Translations under genes and position numbers: made by a program
DNA from: Candidatus Heimdallarchaeota archaeon
GTDB lineage: Archaea; Asgardarchaeota; Heimdallarchaeia; Heimdallarchaeales; Heimdallarchaeaceae
DNA: 45,015 nt
Direction: 5' to 3'
Assembly: GCA_023270155.1 (NCBI GenBank)
Contig: JAGLTB010000018.1
Span: 1-45,015, forward strand
Notes under the pieces: model-generated
Seen by the model: only the letters and a program-made list of their open reading frames with translations
Database searches by the model: none
Told to the model about the DNA's origin: nothing
Shown here: positions 8,143 through 15,884 of the stretch, piece by piece
How the letters are laid out: every line of letters starts with the position of its first letter
Numbering within the stretch: the stretch's first letter is position 1

Positions 8143-9138
8143 ATGATCTCTATAGGAATTGAATGTTCGGCTGACAAATTAGGAATTGGAATCGTAGATG
8201 TAAATGGAAATATTTTAGCAAACATTAGAAAAACCTACAAACCTCCACATGGTAGTGGAATCCATCCAAGAGAAGCTTCAGAGTTTCATTCAAATAATAT
8301 GTCTCAAGCAATTGATGAAGCATTCAAACAGGCATCAATCAAGCCAAGAGAGATTGATCTAGTTTCATTTACAAAAGGTCCTGGTTTAGGACCATGCTTA
8401 CGTATAGGCGCAGTTACTGCAAGAACCCTTTCACTTGCTCTAAACAAACCGTTAATGGCTGTAAACCATCCAATTGCCCATGTAGAAATTGGAAGGTTAG
8501 TTGGGAAACTTAGTGATCCGGTCGTACTTTATGTAAGTGGAGGAAACACACAAATTATTGCTTTTTCGGAAGGAAGATATCGTGTTTTCGGAGAAACGAT
8601 TGATATTCCTGTTGGAAACTGTTTAGATGTTTTTGGTCGTAAAGCTGGATTAAGTGACCAACAAATGCCTATGGGAAGAGTAATTGAACTTAAAGCAAAG
8701 GAAGGTAAAAATTACATCTCGGTTCCCTATGTAATAAAAGGAATGGATGTTTCTTTTTCCGGAATCTTAACTCATGTATCTCGGTTATATGAAAGCAAAG
8801 AATATTCAATAGAAGATCTATCTCACAGTTTACAGGAAACTGTTTTTTCTATGCTGGTAGAAGTGACGGAAAGAGCTCTTGCTCATACAAAGAAATCTGA
8901 AGTATTGGTTACCGGTGGTGTAGCTTCAAACGAACGCTTAAAGGAGATGCTAAATGATATGGCCTTATCTCATGATGCTACTTTTAGGGGTTTAGATGCT
9001 GATTTAGCTTTAGACAACGGTGCAATGATAGCTTGGTTGGGTTTGATAATGAAAGGAGCGGGAGAGAAGACAAATTTTGAAGATACATTAGTTGATCAAC
9101 ACTTTCGTCCAGAAGAAGTCGAAGTAACCTGGAGATAA
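8143..9138 (+). CDS. kae1: Kae1: tRNA N6-threonylcarbamoyladenosine transferase subunit of KEOPS
   Basis: Kae1 (TsaD/OSGEP family) transfers threonylcarbamoyl to A37 of ANN-decoding tRNAs as the catalytic subunit of the KEOPS complex. The 331-residue protein starts with the ASKHA-fold phosphate loop (IGIECSADKLGIGIV) and has PPHGSGIHPREA. The metal-binding HxxxH pair is His109 and His113 (NHPIAH). It also has the VLYVSGGNTQI nucleotide segment and the late VTGGVASNERL loop. Kae1 is often fused to the kinase Bud32 in archaea; here they are separate, with bud32 1.3 kb away on the opposite strand. A radical SAM gene follows after 5 bases, its ribosome site overlapping the last kae1 codons. Confidence 0.95.
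   Translation: MISIGIECSADKLGIGIVDVNGNILANIRKTYKPPHGSGIHPREASEFHSNNMSQAIDEAFKQASIKPREIDLVSFTKGPGLGPCLRIGAVTARTLSLALNKPLMAVNHPIAHVEIGRLVGKLSDPVVLYVSGGNTQIIAFSEGRYRVFGETIDIPVGNCLDVFGRKAGLSDQQMPMGRVIELKAKEGKNYISVPYVIKGMDVSFSGILTHVSRLYESKEYSIEDLSHSLQETVFSMLVEVTERALAHTKKSEVLVTGGVASNERLKEMLNDMALSHDATFRGLDADLALDNGAMIAWLGLIMKGAGEKTNFEDTLVDQHFRPEEVEVTWR
9131..9136 (+). promoter_or_regulatory. Ribosome site overlapping the kae1 stop that selects a TTG start
   Basis: GGAGAT ends at the kae1 stop codon and sits about 8 bases before the TTG at 9144. The next in-frame Met of the radical SAM gene lies 76 codons in, past the start of its conserved N-terminal domain. TTG is therefore the supported initiation codon, and translation is likely coupled to kae1. 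Confidence 0.5.
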
Positions 9139-9143
9139 TCATT

Positions 9144-10463
9144 TTGAAAGACAATTCAAAAGCTTTAATCTTTGATTTCAGCAAGAAGAATTTTTACAGT
9201 CTCACTCCCTTGATATCAACGATTGATGATGATGAAAATCTGGGAGGTTTAGATCTAATTTTAGCTGATAAGCTAGATGTAGGAGTTATAAAAAGAGAAT
9301 TGAAGAAATATGATGAAATCATTATAGGTACTTCTTTTCGAACAGCTCAACTTCCTGACATATATGAGAGAATGAAATTGATTTATTCCAATCTCAAAAC
9401 TTCTGATCTGGAGAAAATAAACTTTATTGCAGGTGGAAGCCATCCTTCAGGAGATCCTTTAAGCACATTGAAAATTGGTTTTGATGCAGCTTTTATTGGT
9501 GAAGCTGAATCATCATTATCCACTTTTTTGGATGCATTTTTGCAACAAAAAGATTTACTCTCTACACCAGGAATTGCATATTTAGATGATAAAAATGATG
9601 AACTGAAGAAAAATCCAAGACCTCCTGCAATAGTTTTAGATGAATACCCCTTTATTTCTGCAAAAAGAGGACTTCACCCTCCTTTAGAGATTTCAAGAGG
9701 GTGTGCTTTTGGATGTACTTTCTGCCAAGTACCAAATTTATTCCAAAGACAAGTACGTCATCGTTCTCCTGATGTTATTATTAACGCTATAAAATGGATG
9801 CTCCCCAGGAGATTGAATGACATCCGATTCATAACTCCTAACTCCTTTGGTTATATGTCATCGAAGCCAAGATATGTTAATGAGGAAGCGATACTATATC
9901 TTCTTTCTTCAATAAGATCAATGGATGGAATCAGAGATATTTTCTTTGGAACTTTTCCAGGGGAAGTAAGACCTGAGACTGTTACTGAAGATTTTATGAA
10001 TAATATCAAACCATATTTATCAAATAGAAGAATCTCTGTTGGTCTTCAATCCGGTAGTGATAAAGTGCTCAAAAAAATCCGCAGAGGACATTCAGTTAGA
10101 GATGGTCTAGACGCAATTAATATTCTCCTTTCCACAGGCTTCACTCCCGTTGTTGATATTATAATAGGAATACCTGGTGCAAGTGAAGAAGATGAGCAAT
10201 TGACTATGGAACTAATGAATAATTTCATTGAAGAAGATGTCGTATTCAGAGCGCATGTGTTTATGCCTTTACCAGGAACTGCTCTTGAGAAAACAGAATA
10301 TTCTCCAGTTTCTTCAAAAATCAAAAAAACATTGGGTAGATTAATCTCACAAGGAAAAATAGAAGGGAGTTGGTCTCAACAGGAAATATATGCAAAAGAC
10401 ACTTGGAGTACAATCAAAAGAATATATGATTTACCCCCAATTAAGAGAGAAGATACTCACTAA
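9144..10463 (+). CDS. B12-binding-type radical SAM protein (MJ1487-like)
   Basis: This 439-residue protein has an N-terminal Rossmann-like region (1-150), with IIIGTSF, FIAGGSHPSGDP and AFIGEAES, typical of cobalamin-binding-type radical SAM proteins. It lacks the DxHxxG base-off B12 motif in a form I can see. The radical SAM barrel begins with the cluster motif CAFGCTFC (Cys187, 191, 194), preceded by EISRG. It continues with GEVRPE, ISVGLQSGS and PGTALEK, the usual barrel strands. It resembles archaeal proteins like M. jannaschii MJ1487; the reaction is not known to me. It is transcribed with kae1 and overlaps the convergent bud32 by 23 bases. TTG start, see the ribosome-site entry. Confidence 0.8.
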   Translation: MKDNSKALIFDFSKKNFYSLTPLISTIDDDENLGGLDLILADKLDVGVIKRELKKYDEIIIGTSFRTAQLPDIYERMKLIYSNLKTSDLEKINFIAGGSHPSGDPLSTLKIGFDAAFIGEAESSLSTFLDAFLQQKDLLSTPGIAYLDDKNDELKKNPRPPAIVLDEYPFISAKRGLHPPLEISRGCAFGCTFCQVPNLFQRQVRHRSPDVIINAIKWMLPRRLNDIRFITPNSFGYMSSKPRYVNEEAILYLLSSIRSMDGIRDIFFGTFPGEVRPETVTEDFMNNIKPYLSNRRISVGLQSGSDKVLKKIRRGHSVRDGLDAINILLSTGFTPVVDIIIGIPGASEEDEQLTMELMNNFIEEDVVFRAHVFMPLPGTALEKTEYSPVSSKIKKTLGRLISQGKIEGSWSQQEIYAKDTWSTIKRIYDLPPIKREDTH

Positions 10464-11133
10464 TAAGTGCTTCTTCTTTTAGGTGTCTCCCACGAGCTTC
10501 GACTTTTACTGCTCTGCGTAGAACACTTTTTGCATTTTTCATAGTTATATAATATCCCATCTGAAAAGACTCAAACAATTCTTTGCTGATTACAGTGTGT
10601 GTGCTTATGAAGCATTTCTTCATAAGTAAAATATCAACTGCTTTATCTTCAACAGCATTAGAGATTTTACCTAATCCAAAATCTATGAAAGTAATTTTTT
10701 TCTCAGTATCGCTCATTATGTTGCTTGTAGTCAAATCACCATGAATTATGTCATTTGAGTGAAGTTTTCCTACTTGCTGTCCTATTTCATTAACTAATTC
10801 TTGTTTTTCTTTGATAGCAATCTGTTGTTTTAGGATTTTCTTGACTAGTTCCCCCTCAATTTCCTCCAATATTATTGTTGTATTAGGGATATCAATCTCA
10901 TATACGTAAGGTGTTCTTACACCTATTTTTTTAGCTTCAATTATTAAACGAGATTCTGAGATTGTTCTACTTTTTCTAAGTTCTTGATCAATTTGAGGTA
11001 TCCTATATTTCTTAGGTATTCTAATTTTCTTAATAACATTGAATCCTAACCAGTTGTCTTTTACAAGAATAGCTTCAGCTCCCCATTCTTCTGCTCTTGA
11101 ATTACTATCCTTTGTTTTTGTTTCTTTATGCAA
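10441..11133 (-). CDS. bud32: Bud32: KEOPS kinase/ATPase subunit
   Basis: Bud32 is the small kinase-fold ATPase of KEOPS and supports Kae1 in t6A synthesis. The 230-residue protein has the shortened N-lobe with GAEA (18-21) and the K..R.P..YR region (36-45). The catalytic loop is HGDLTTSN (Asp133, Asn138), DFGLGK follows with metal-binding Asp151, and the C-terminus is basic (VEARGRHLKEE). Its start overlaps the end of the PurM-like gene by 8 bases, so the two form an operon. Its end overlaps the radical SAM gene on the other strand. It is separate from Kae1, unlike the fusion seen in many euryarchaea. Confidence 0.92.
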   Translation of the reverse strand: MHKETKTKDSNSRAEEWGAEAILVKDNWLGFNVIKKIRIPKKYRIPQIDQELRKSRTISESRLIIEAKKIGVRTPYVYEIDIPNTTIILEEIEGELVKKILKQQIAIKEKQELVNEIGQQVGKLHSNDIIHGDLTTSNIMSDTEKKITFIDFGLGKISNAVEDKAVDILLMKKCFISTHTVISKELFESFQMGYYITMKNAKSVLRRAVKVEARGRHLKEEALISEYLLS

Positions 11134-12166
11134 TCTTCATCCTCTCTAGTTTTTCCAATGCAACTATGATTTGATCACCTTTTGATTTGTCAAGAATTTC
11201 TCCATCCAGTTTAACTATTCCTTTATCTTCAATCACTGAACCAATAACATCAAATGGTATTTCCAATTTTAGAAGAAAAGTTCCCAATTCTTTTATCTTT
11301 GCTTCATCGATACAAATAACTAAAACTCCGGAAGATATGATTCTATAAGGATTGAAATCTAACCATAAGGCTAATTTTTGTAGTATAGACGAAATTGATG
11401 GTTTCTTATCCAATTCTATTCCAAATTTCCTATAAGCAACAATCTCTGTCAATGAACCATAAATCCCTCCCTCTGTAGTATCGTGAATAAGAGAGGGTTT
11501 GAATTGTTTATTAATTTCAAGAGCTAGTTCTGCTACACAAAGAAGTTTTCCTATCTTATCTCCCTGCTTTATCTCTTCTTCAGATAAAACATCTTGAATA
11601 ATATTTCCTGCTTCCGTTAATATTATCCCAATCCCCTCAGCACCTACTTGCCCTACCACAACTATTTTCTCCTTTGCTTTCAACTCACTTAGAACTGCAA
11701 AATCAGATGGAACAAATCCTAGCATATGACCGGAAACTACACATGTTCTAACTGCATTCGAAATTTCAGTATGCCCTCCTAAGACACTAATTTCCAAATC
11801 GTAACACTGTTCATGAATCTGTTTCTGGATATCCGAGATTCTATCAAAAGATGTTCCTGGAGGAACTATAATTGTTGCTAAAAAACCGTAAGGCTTGGCT
11901 CCTGAACATGCAATATCATTAGCATTTACAATTACTGCATATCTACCCGGTTCTGGAGTTGGGAACGTTATAGGGTCTGATTTTTCTACTAACAGTACTT
12001 CAGAATCTGAATTGTAAAATTCTTTTACTCTCATCATTGCTTTATCTAAATCTATAACAGCTGCATCCCCTCCAACCTCCCCTGCTAAAACTATACCTTC
12101 ATTTTCAAAACCTTTAAGCTGCAATATTTTTTCAAGTTGTGAAATTGGTAATTTTCCTTCTTCCAT
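11126..12166 (-). CDS. AIR synthase (PurM)/HypE-superfamily protein
   Basis: This 346-residue protein has the two-domain ATP-binding fold of PurM, HypE, ThiL and SelD. Visible motifs are GGDAAVIDL (N-terminal metal/ATP loop) and NANDIACSGAKPYGFLATI, the usual NDxxxxGA region. GGHTEI comes next, followed by HDTTEGGIYGSLTEI and ISSGVLVICI in the second domain. It ends ALEKLERMKIA, without the C-terminal cysteine of true HypE hydrogenase maturase, and no hyp or hydrogenase genes are near. A HypE/AIR-synthase-related enzyme of unknown substrate is the honest call. It overlaps bud32 by 8 bases downstream and follows the longin/roadblock-like gene on the same strand by 78 bases. Confidence 0.75.
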   Translation of the reverse strand: MEEGKLPISQLEKILQLKGFENEGIVLAGEVGGDAAVIDLDKAMMRVKEFYNSDSEVLLVEKSDPITFPTPEPGRYAVIVNANDIACSGAKPYGFLATIIVPPGTSFDRISDIQKQIHEQCYDLEISVLGGHTEISNAVRTCVVSGHMLGFVPSDFAVLSELKAKEKIVVVGQVGAEGIGIILTEAGNIIQDVLSEEEIKQGDKIGKLLCVAELALEINKQFKPSLIHDTTEGGIYGSLTEIVAYRKFGIELDKKPSISSILQKLALWLDFNPYRIISSGVLVICIDEAKIKELGTFLLKLEIPFDVIGSVIEDKGIVKLDGEILDKSKGDQIIVALEKLERMKIA

Positions 12167-12244
12167 TAAATGTTCTTAGAAAATAAAATTCTAAAGGTTT
12201 TCTGCCTTGAATATCAATTTATTATGTACGATGGGAAAGTAAAA

Positions 12245-13228
12245 CTAGAATCCCATAGTATTCAAAATGTGTTTTACTATCTTGAATTTATATCCTACAT
12301 TAATGACATCGTTAACATTGGTTGTCATGCCAATCAATAATTTACCTTCCGAACAATCCTCAACTATAATTTGCACTACTCCCGCATTAAGTGCTTTTAT
12401 TTCATCCTCTGATCTAATCATTTCATAGATAACTCGTGGAAATTTGGTTATTGTTTCCAGAACGTAGATTATCTTTCTCTCTTCAAGATTTCCAGCGTAC
12501 AACTCTCCCATTACTCCGTCTTCCTTTGGAAAAATATATGCTGAAGCAGCAGATGCGTTACATCCTCTTATCGAAGAGAATAGCAAAGAGGTGATTGCTC
12601 TCTTATTAGCTTCATCAAGTATCTCCTGTGTCATCTCGCTTGCAGGTATTTTAGGTACTGTTTCAAATGGTCTTATTTTCTCATAGGTTTCTAATCTGGT
12701 TTCCATTCTTTCTTGTTCTACAGTCTTTATGGTTGGAACAATCTCTTGTTCTTCAATCTCTCCAGGTGGTACTACTTCTTTTTCTAATTTCTCGATACCA
12801 ACACGTGTAAAGACCTTGTTCAATTCTTCCCTATAAACAGTAACATCCCGGATTTTCTTCATTACGGTTTTTATTAGTTTAGACGGAGTATCGTGTGTTA
12901 AAGTATTAAGAATTGTAGATCCTAGTAATTTTATATATTCAAGAATTCTAGGCCTAACTTCAGCACTTATATTTTCAACTCGTGATACAAACAAAATAGT
13001 TACATCAAAGAATGTGATATAAGTTGCCCTGTACTTTCCTCGAAATATGGTGATCTCATTATACCTTCTCACCCACTGATAGAATTCAATAGGCTGGATG
13101 AAATATCTATGAACCTCTTCTTTTTCAAATTCGTTAATAATTTGCTCTAATTCGAAGATATTAATACCTTCGAGATCATAAACAATTACTGCTACTAAAG
13201 GGCTAATATCAATTTTAGGGAATGGCAT
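12245..13228 (-). CDS. Longin/roadblock-like two-domain protein A
   Basis: This 327-residue protein has two small alpha/beta domains joined by a charged linker (about 150-200). The N-terminal domain (8-115) has paired strands (PLVAVIVYDLEGINIFE), then ITIFRGKYRATYITFFDVTI, then a helix. That order resembles longin domains. The C-terminal domain (about 205-325) has the helix-strand-strand-helix-strands-helix order of roadblock/LC7 domains. It matches the C-terminal parts of the proteins at 13427-14005 and 14740-15840: KFPRVI versus KYPPVI and KYPEVI, LNAGV versus LDTGV and LDAGD. Such folds usually dimerise and dock small GTPases at membranes. Assignment is from pattern and inferred secondary structure, not a database match. 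Confidence 0.55.
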   Translation of the reverse strand: MPFPKIDISPLVAVIVYDLEGINIFELEQIINEFEKEEVHRYFIQPIEFYQWVRRYNEITIFRGKYRATYITFFDVTILFVSRVENISAEVRPRILEYIKLLGSTILNTLTHDTPSKLIKTVMKKIRDVTVYREELNKVFTRVGIEKLEKEVVPPGEIEEQEIVPTIKTVEQERMETRLETYEKIRPFETVPKIPASEMTQEILDEANKRAITSLLFSSIRGCNASAASAYIFPKEDGVMGELYAGNLEERKIIYVLETITKFPRVIYEMIRSEDEIKALNAGVVQIIVEDCSEGKLLIGMTTNVNDVINVGYKFKIVKHILNTMGF

Positions 13229-13338
13229 AAGACCTCAACTAGACATAACTAGGTATTTTTTGCTAATAAATGTTGTTGGACTTTACTTTTTTTTTGATTT
13301 TTGAAGCAGAAGTGGAAAAAAACCGTTCTCCTTCGACT

Positions 13339-13351
13339 TTTTATAACTTTA
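13339..13351 (+). promoter_or_regulatory. TATA-box candidate in the gap between divergent longin/roadblock-like genes
   Basis: The 198-base gap between the two divergent paralogues contains TTTTTATAACTTT, about 75-90 bases before the ATG at 13427. A second element, GATATAAAC (13400-13408), is closer to the gene but may be too close for a leader. The ribosome-site candidate is TGAGGA just before the ATG. I see no operator-like repeat. Confidence 0.35.
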
Positions 13352-13426
13352 TTCCATTAATCTAATGTACGAATACAAAGGAAATATTTTTAGATTTTAG
13401 TGATATAAACAGTTTGAGGATAAACA

Positions 13427-14005
13427 ATGAAAGAGAAGAATTCAGATAAATCTCCATCAAGTAATATAATTACAAGAAAAAGAAAAGTTCCTCCAAAAGA
13501 TCTTTTCGTTGAAATGGAAGATACTGCATATGAAACACTAAATATCTCTAAAAGAAAAATACAAACTGGACAATATCTTAAAGAATTCTTAAAAGAAACT
13601 TCTTCAGCTGAAGCCGTTATAGAAGCTATTCGTGTTACTATTGATGCGCTTCTAGATAGCATATCATCTGATATGAAATCTTTATCAGCAGCTGCCTTAG
13701 TCCCTCATCCAGAAAGCTCTGAAACTAAAGCAATAGTTAGAGGACCATTAAGCAGAGAAATAGTCAAGAAAATACTAGGGATTTTCAGAAAATATCCTCC
13801 TGTAATAAACGATCTACTTGGATCTGATGAAGAAGTAAAATTCTTAGATACTGGTGTAGGATACGTTGTTATGGAAAACTGTCAGAAAGACAATTATCTA
13901 ATTGGAATAGTACAAAAACAAAAGGATGTCGATGAGCTTTCCAGAAAGTTGAGACATGTCCAAAATGTTGTTATAGATAATACACTTATCATTGATGAAT
14001 TGTAA
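13427..14005 (+). CDS. Roadblock-like single-domain protein C
   Basis: At 192 residues this is the shortest of the three paralogues. It has a basic, probably flexible N-terminus (1-50, with TRKRKVPPKD) and then one roadblock-like domain (about 55-190): helix AVIEAIRVTIDALLDS, strands, then helix VKKILGIFRKYPPVINDLL. Strands around VKFLDTGVGYVVMENCQ and YLIGIVQ follow, and a last helix ends the protein. It lacks the N-terminal longin-like domain of its neighbours. It is divergent from protein A and convergent, with a 7-base gap, on the zinc-ribbon membrane protein. A dimerisation partner for A or B is a reasonable guess. Confidence 0.55.
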   Translation: MKEKNSDKSPSSNIITRKRKVPPKDLFVEMEDTAYETLNISKRKIQTGQYLKEFLKETSSAEAVIEAIRVTIDALLDSISSDMKSLSAAALVPHPESSETKAIVRGPLSREIVKKILGIFRKYPPVINDLLGSDEEVKFLDTGVGYVVMENCQKDNYLIGIVQKQKDVDELSRKLRHVQNVVIDNTLIIDEL

Positions 14006-14012
14006 TCTAAAT

Positions 14013-14675
14013 TCAAGGTTTTCCCATTTTTAGAGATACTTCACAATTTGGACATATTTTCTCATTCTCTTTAATACCTGAGAAACAATTCCAACAAATT
14101 GTTCCTGATAACTCTTTTTCTGTATAATTCGAAATCACTTGTTTGATTCGATCTACTAATTCAATAGCTTTGTTTTTTTGATTTAATCTTCTTTTAGTAA
14201 TCAAAGGATTGAGAGCTATATTGAGGATATAAAAGAGTCCAGCACTACAAGTTAGTACTATCCCAAAAACTCTCAACATTAAGAATCTTTCTTGAACATA
14301 ACCTATGACAATAACTGGTATTAGAATAGCCATTACTAAGAAAAGAATTAACCATACACTATTTTTCAATCTTAGAGACCTTTTATCCAACCAATTTCTA
14401 AATAATTCTGGAATTAGCACGATATCTGATGCTATTTCGATACTCATTGAATTAGATTCTACATAATCTTGTATGGATATTATTTCTCGTTTAATGAATT
14501 TTCTTGATGTTAAATGTAACGTGTATTCATTGATTTCTTCAATTACATAGTTTTTTTGCAGGAACTCCTGCTTGATAAAATCGAATAATGCTGTAAGATT
14601 CTTCACCTTGCTTTCAATGTCAATTGTTGCGAGAATATTCCTACCTATCACACTATCTGATATTTTTATCACCAC
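14013..14675 (-). CDS. Two-helix membrane protein with C-terminal zinc ribbon
   Basis: This 220-residue protein begins with a soluble alpha/beta region of about 100 residues. Two membrane helices follow (near 107-127, WLILFLVMAILIPVIVIGY, and 133-155). A cytosolic tail ends in a zinc ribbon: CWNCFSGIKENEKICPNC (near 193-210). I do not recognise a family. It is last in a same-strand run with the acidic protein (15885-17150) and longin/roadblock-like protein B (14740-15840), so it may be the membrane anchor of that group. Confidence 0.65.
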   Translation of the reverse strand: MVIKISDSVIGRNILATIDIESKVKNLTALFDFIKQEFLQKNYVIEEINEYTLHLTSRKFIKREIISIQDYVESNSMSIEIASDIVLIPELFRNWLDKRSLRLKNSVWLILFLVMAILIPVIVIGYVQERFLMLRVFGIVLTCSAGLFYILNIALNPLITKRRLNQKNKAIELVDRIKQVISNYTEKELSGTICWNCFSGIKENEKICPNCEVSLKMGKP

Positions 14676-14739
14676 TATTATTCTAAACAGATACTTTGGA
14701 AATTCTGATTTCTCAGTTTAGAAATTAAGATCTGTTATG

Positions 14740-15840
14740 TTAAAAAGATGATTTCAAAAATTCATCCATCATAGTTTTGACTACTTTGAATCTCTTAGCA
14801 ATTACTGGGATTTCATCTCTATTCTTAGTTATACTTACTAACATCCCGCTTTCTGCCTCTTCAAGAATAACTACTCCATCCCCTGCATCTAATGTTTTTT
14901 CTTCTATATCACTTTCCAATGTTTGTTTGATAACTTCTGGATATTTCGAAAGAATTCCTAAGACAAATTCTGCATGTTTGTCAGTCATCCCAAAGGTTAG
15001 GGTTTCGAGTCTCCCATCTTCTCCTGTATGAACAAAACATACTCCTGTTTTTGTTGACAAACCTTTAACAACAGACGAAAGGACTCTTTCAATAGCTACT
15101 CTCTTGGTTTCTTCCAACATCTGTTGAGTCAATTGAACTTTTTTATCTTCTTTTTTTTCTTCTGGTTTATCTGCTTTAAATCCAATGAATTCAAGAAGTC
15201 CTTCAACTTTCTCTTTTCCTTCAGCTGGTTGAGTACTTACACTAGAAGTCATTGATGACTGACTAGTTGATGGAGTAGAACTAGTAGTATATGGAGAAGG
15301 TGTGGATGTAGGAGATTGTGCAACTGGTCTTTCTGGTTTATCAGGTATAACTGGTTCTTCTTTAACAACAGCAATGGGTTCTGCTTCAACTTGTTGTGGT
15401 TTCTTTGTTGGATAAAAATCATATTTAACTTGACTAGCAGCTCTCTCTGATATTAAATTACCGAGTTTCTTGATGAGAGCAGTTTGGGAACGAGGTTCCA
15501 TTTTATCAATAGCACCATAATCCTGTAGTTGTTCAATTAATTTCTGCTTGATTATATTGATAATTTTCACGGATTCTTGTTCTGGTGAATCAGGTAAGAA
15601 CATGCAACTTAATATGATGTTGTAAAATAGATGATAATCTACTCTGAATACCTCATTGATAAGAGTGATTGTTTGTGATTTTTTCAGCTCTTCTCTTATT
15701 TTTACACTGGTGTCTATCACCTGAAAAATAGTAGAAAACGGAGTTTTTTGATTAATAACTTTATCAAAAACCATATCTTCTTCTAATGTAAATAGACTAA
15801 AGCCAACAAACTTATCCCAGGGCAATTCAAAGTCACTCAT
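14740..15840 (-). CDS. Longin/roadblock-like two-domain protein B
   Basis: This 366-residue protein has the same plan as protein A. The N-terminal domain (about 1-140) begins FVGFSLFTLEEDMVFDKV and has the strand pair ITLINEVFRVDYHLFYNIIL followed by helices, longin-like. The linker (about 150-235) is rich in Pro, Ser and Thr and probably disordered. The C-terminal roadblock-like domain (240-366) has TQQMLEETKR, GILSKYPEVI and KTLDAGDGVVI, and ends in a helix. It is the middle gene of a probable three-gene operon: acidic protein, 44-base gap, this gene, 64-base gap, zinc-ribbon membrane protein. A regulatory or adaptor role is inferred from the fold only. Confidence 0.55.
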   Translation of the reverse strand: MSDFELPWDKFVGFSLFTLEEDMVFDKVINQKTPFSTIFQVIDTSVKIREELKKSQTITLINEVFRVDYHLFYNIILSCMFLPDSPEQESVKIINIIKQKLIEQLQDYGAIDKMEPRSQTALIKKLGNLISERAASQVKYDFYPTKKPQQVEAEPIAVVKEEPVIPDKPERPVAQSPTSTPSPYTTSSTPSTSQSSMTSSVSTQPAEGKEKVEGLLEFIGFKADKPEEKKEDKKVQLTQQMLEETKRVAIERVLSSVVKGLSTKTGVCFVHTGEDGRLETLTFGMTDKHAEFVLGILSKYPEVIKQTLESDIEEKTLDAGDGVVILEEAESGMLVSITKNRDEIPVIAKRFKVVKTMMDEFLKSSF

Positions 15841-15884
15841 TTAATCCCCTTAAACTTCTTACTATATAATAACATATCTAGTAA

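Noticed and set aside
10448-10480. Hairpin at the overlapping ends of the radical SAM gene and bud32
   Set aside because: The outer stem is only 5 bp and the inner 4 bp with a bulge; too weak for a terminator call.
11126-12166. HypE hydrogenase-maturation protein
   Set aside because: The fold fits, but the C-terminal cysteine motif is absent and there are no other hyp or hydrogenase genes, so only the superfamily is claimed.
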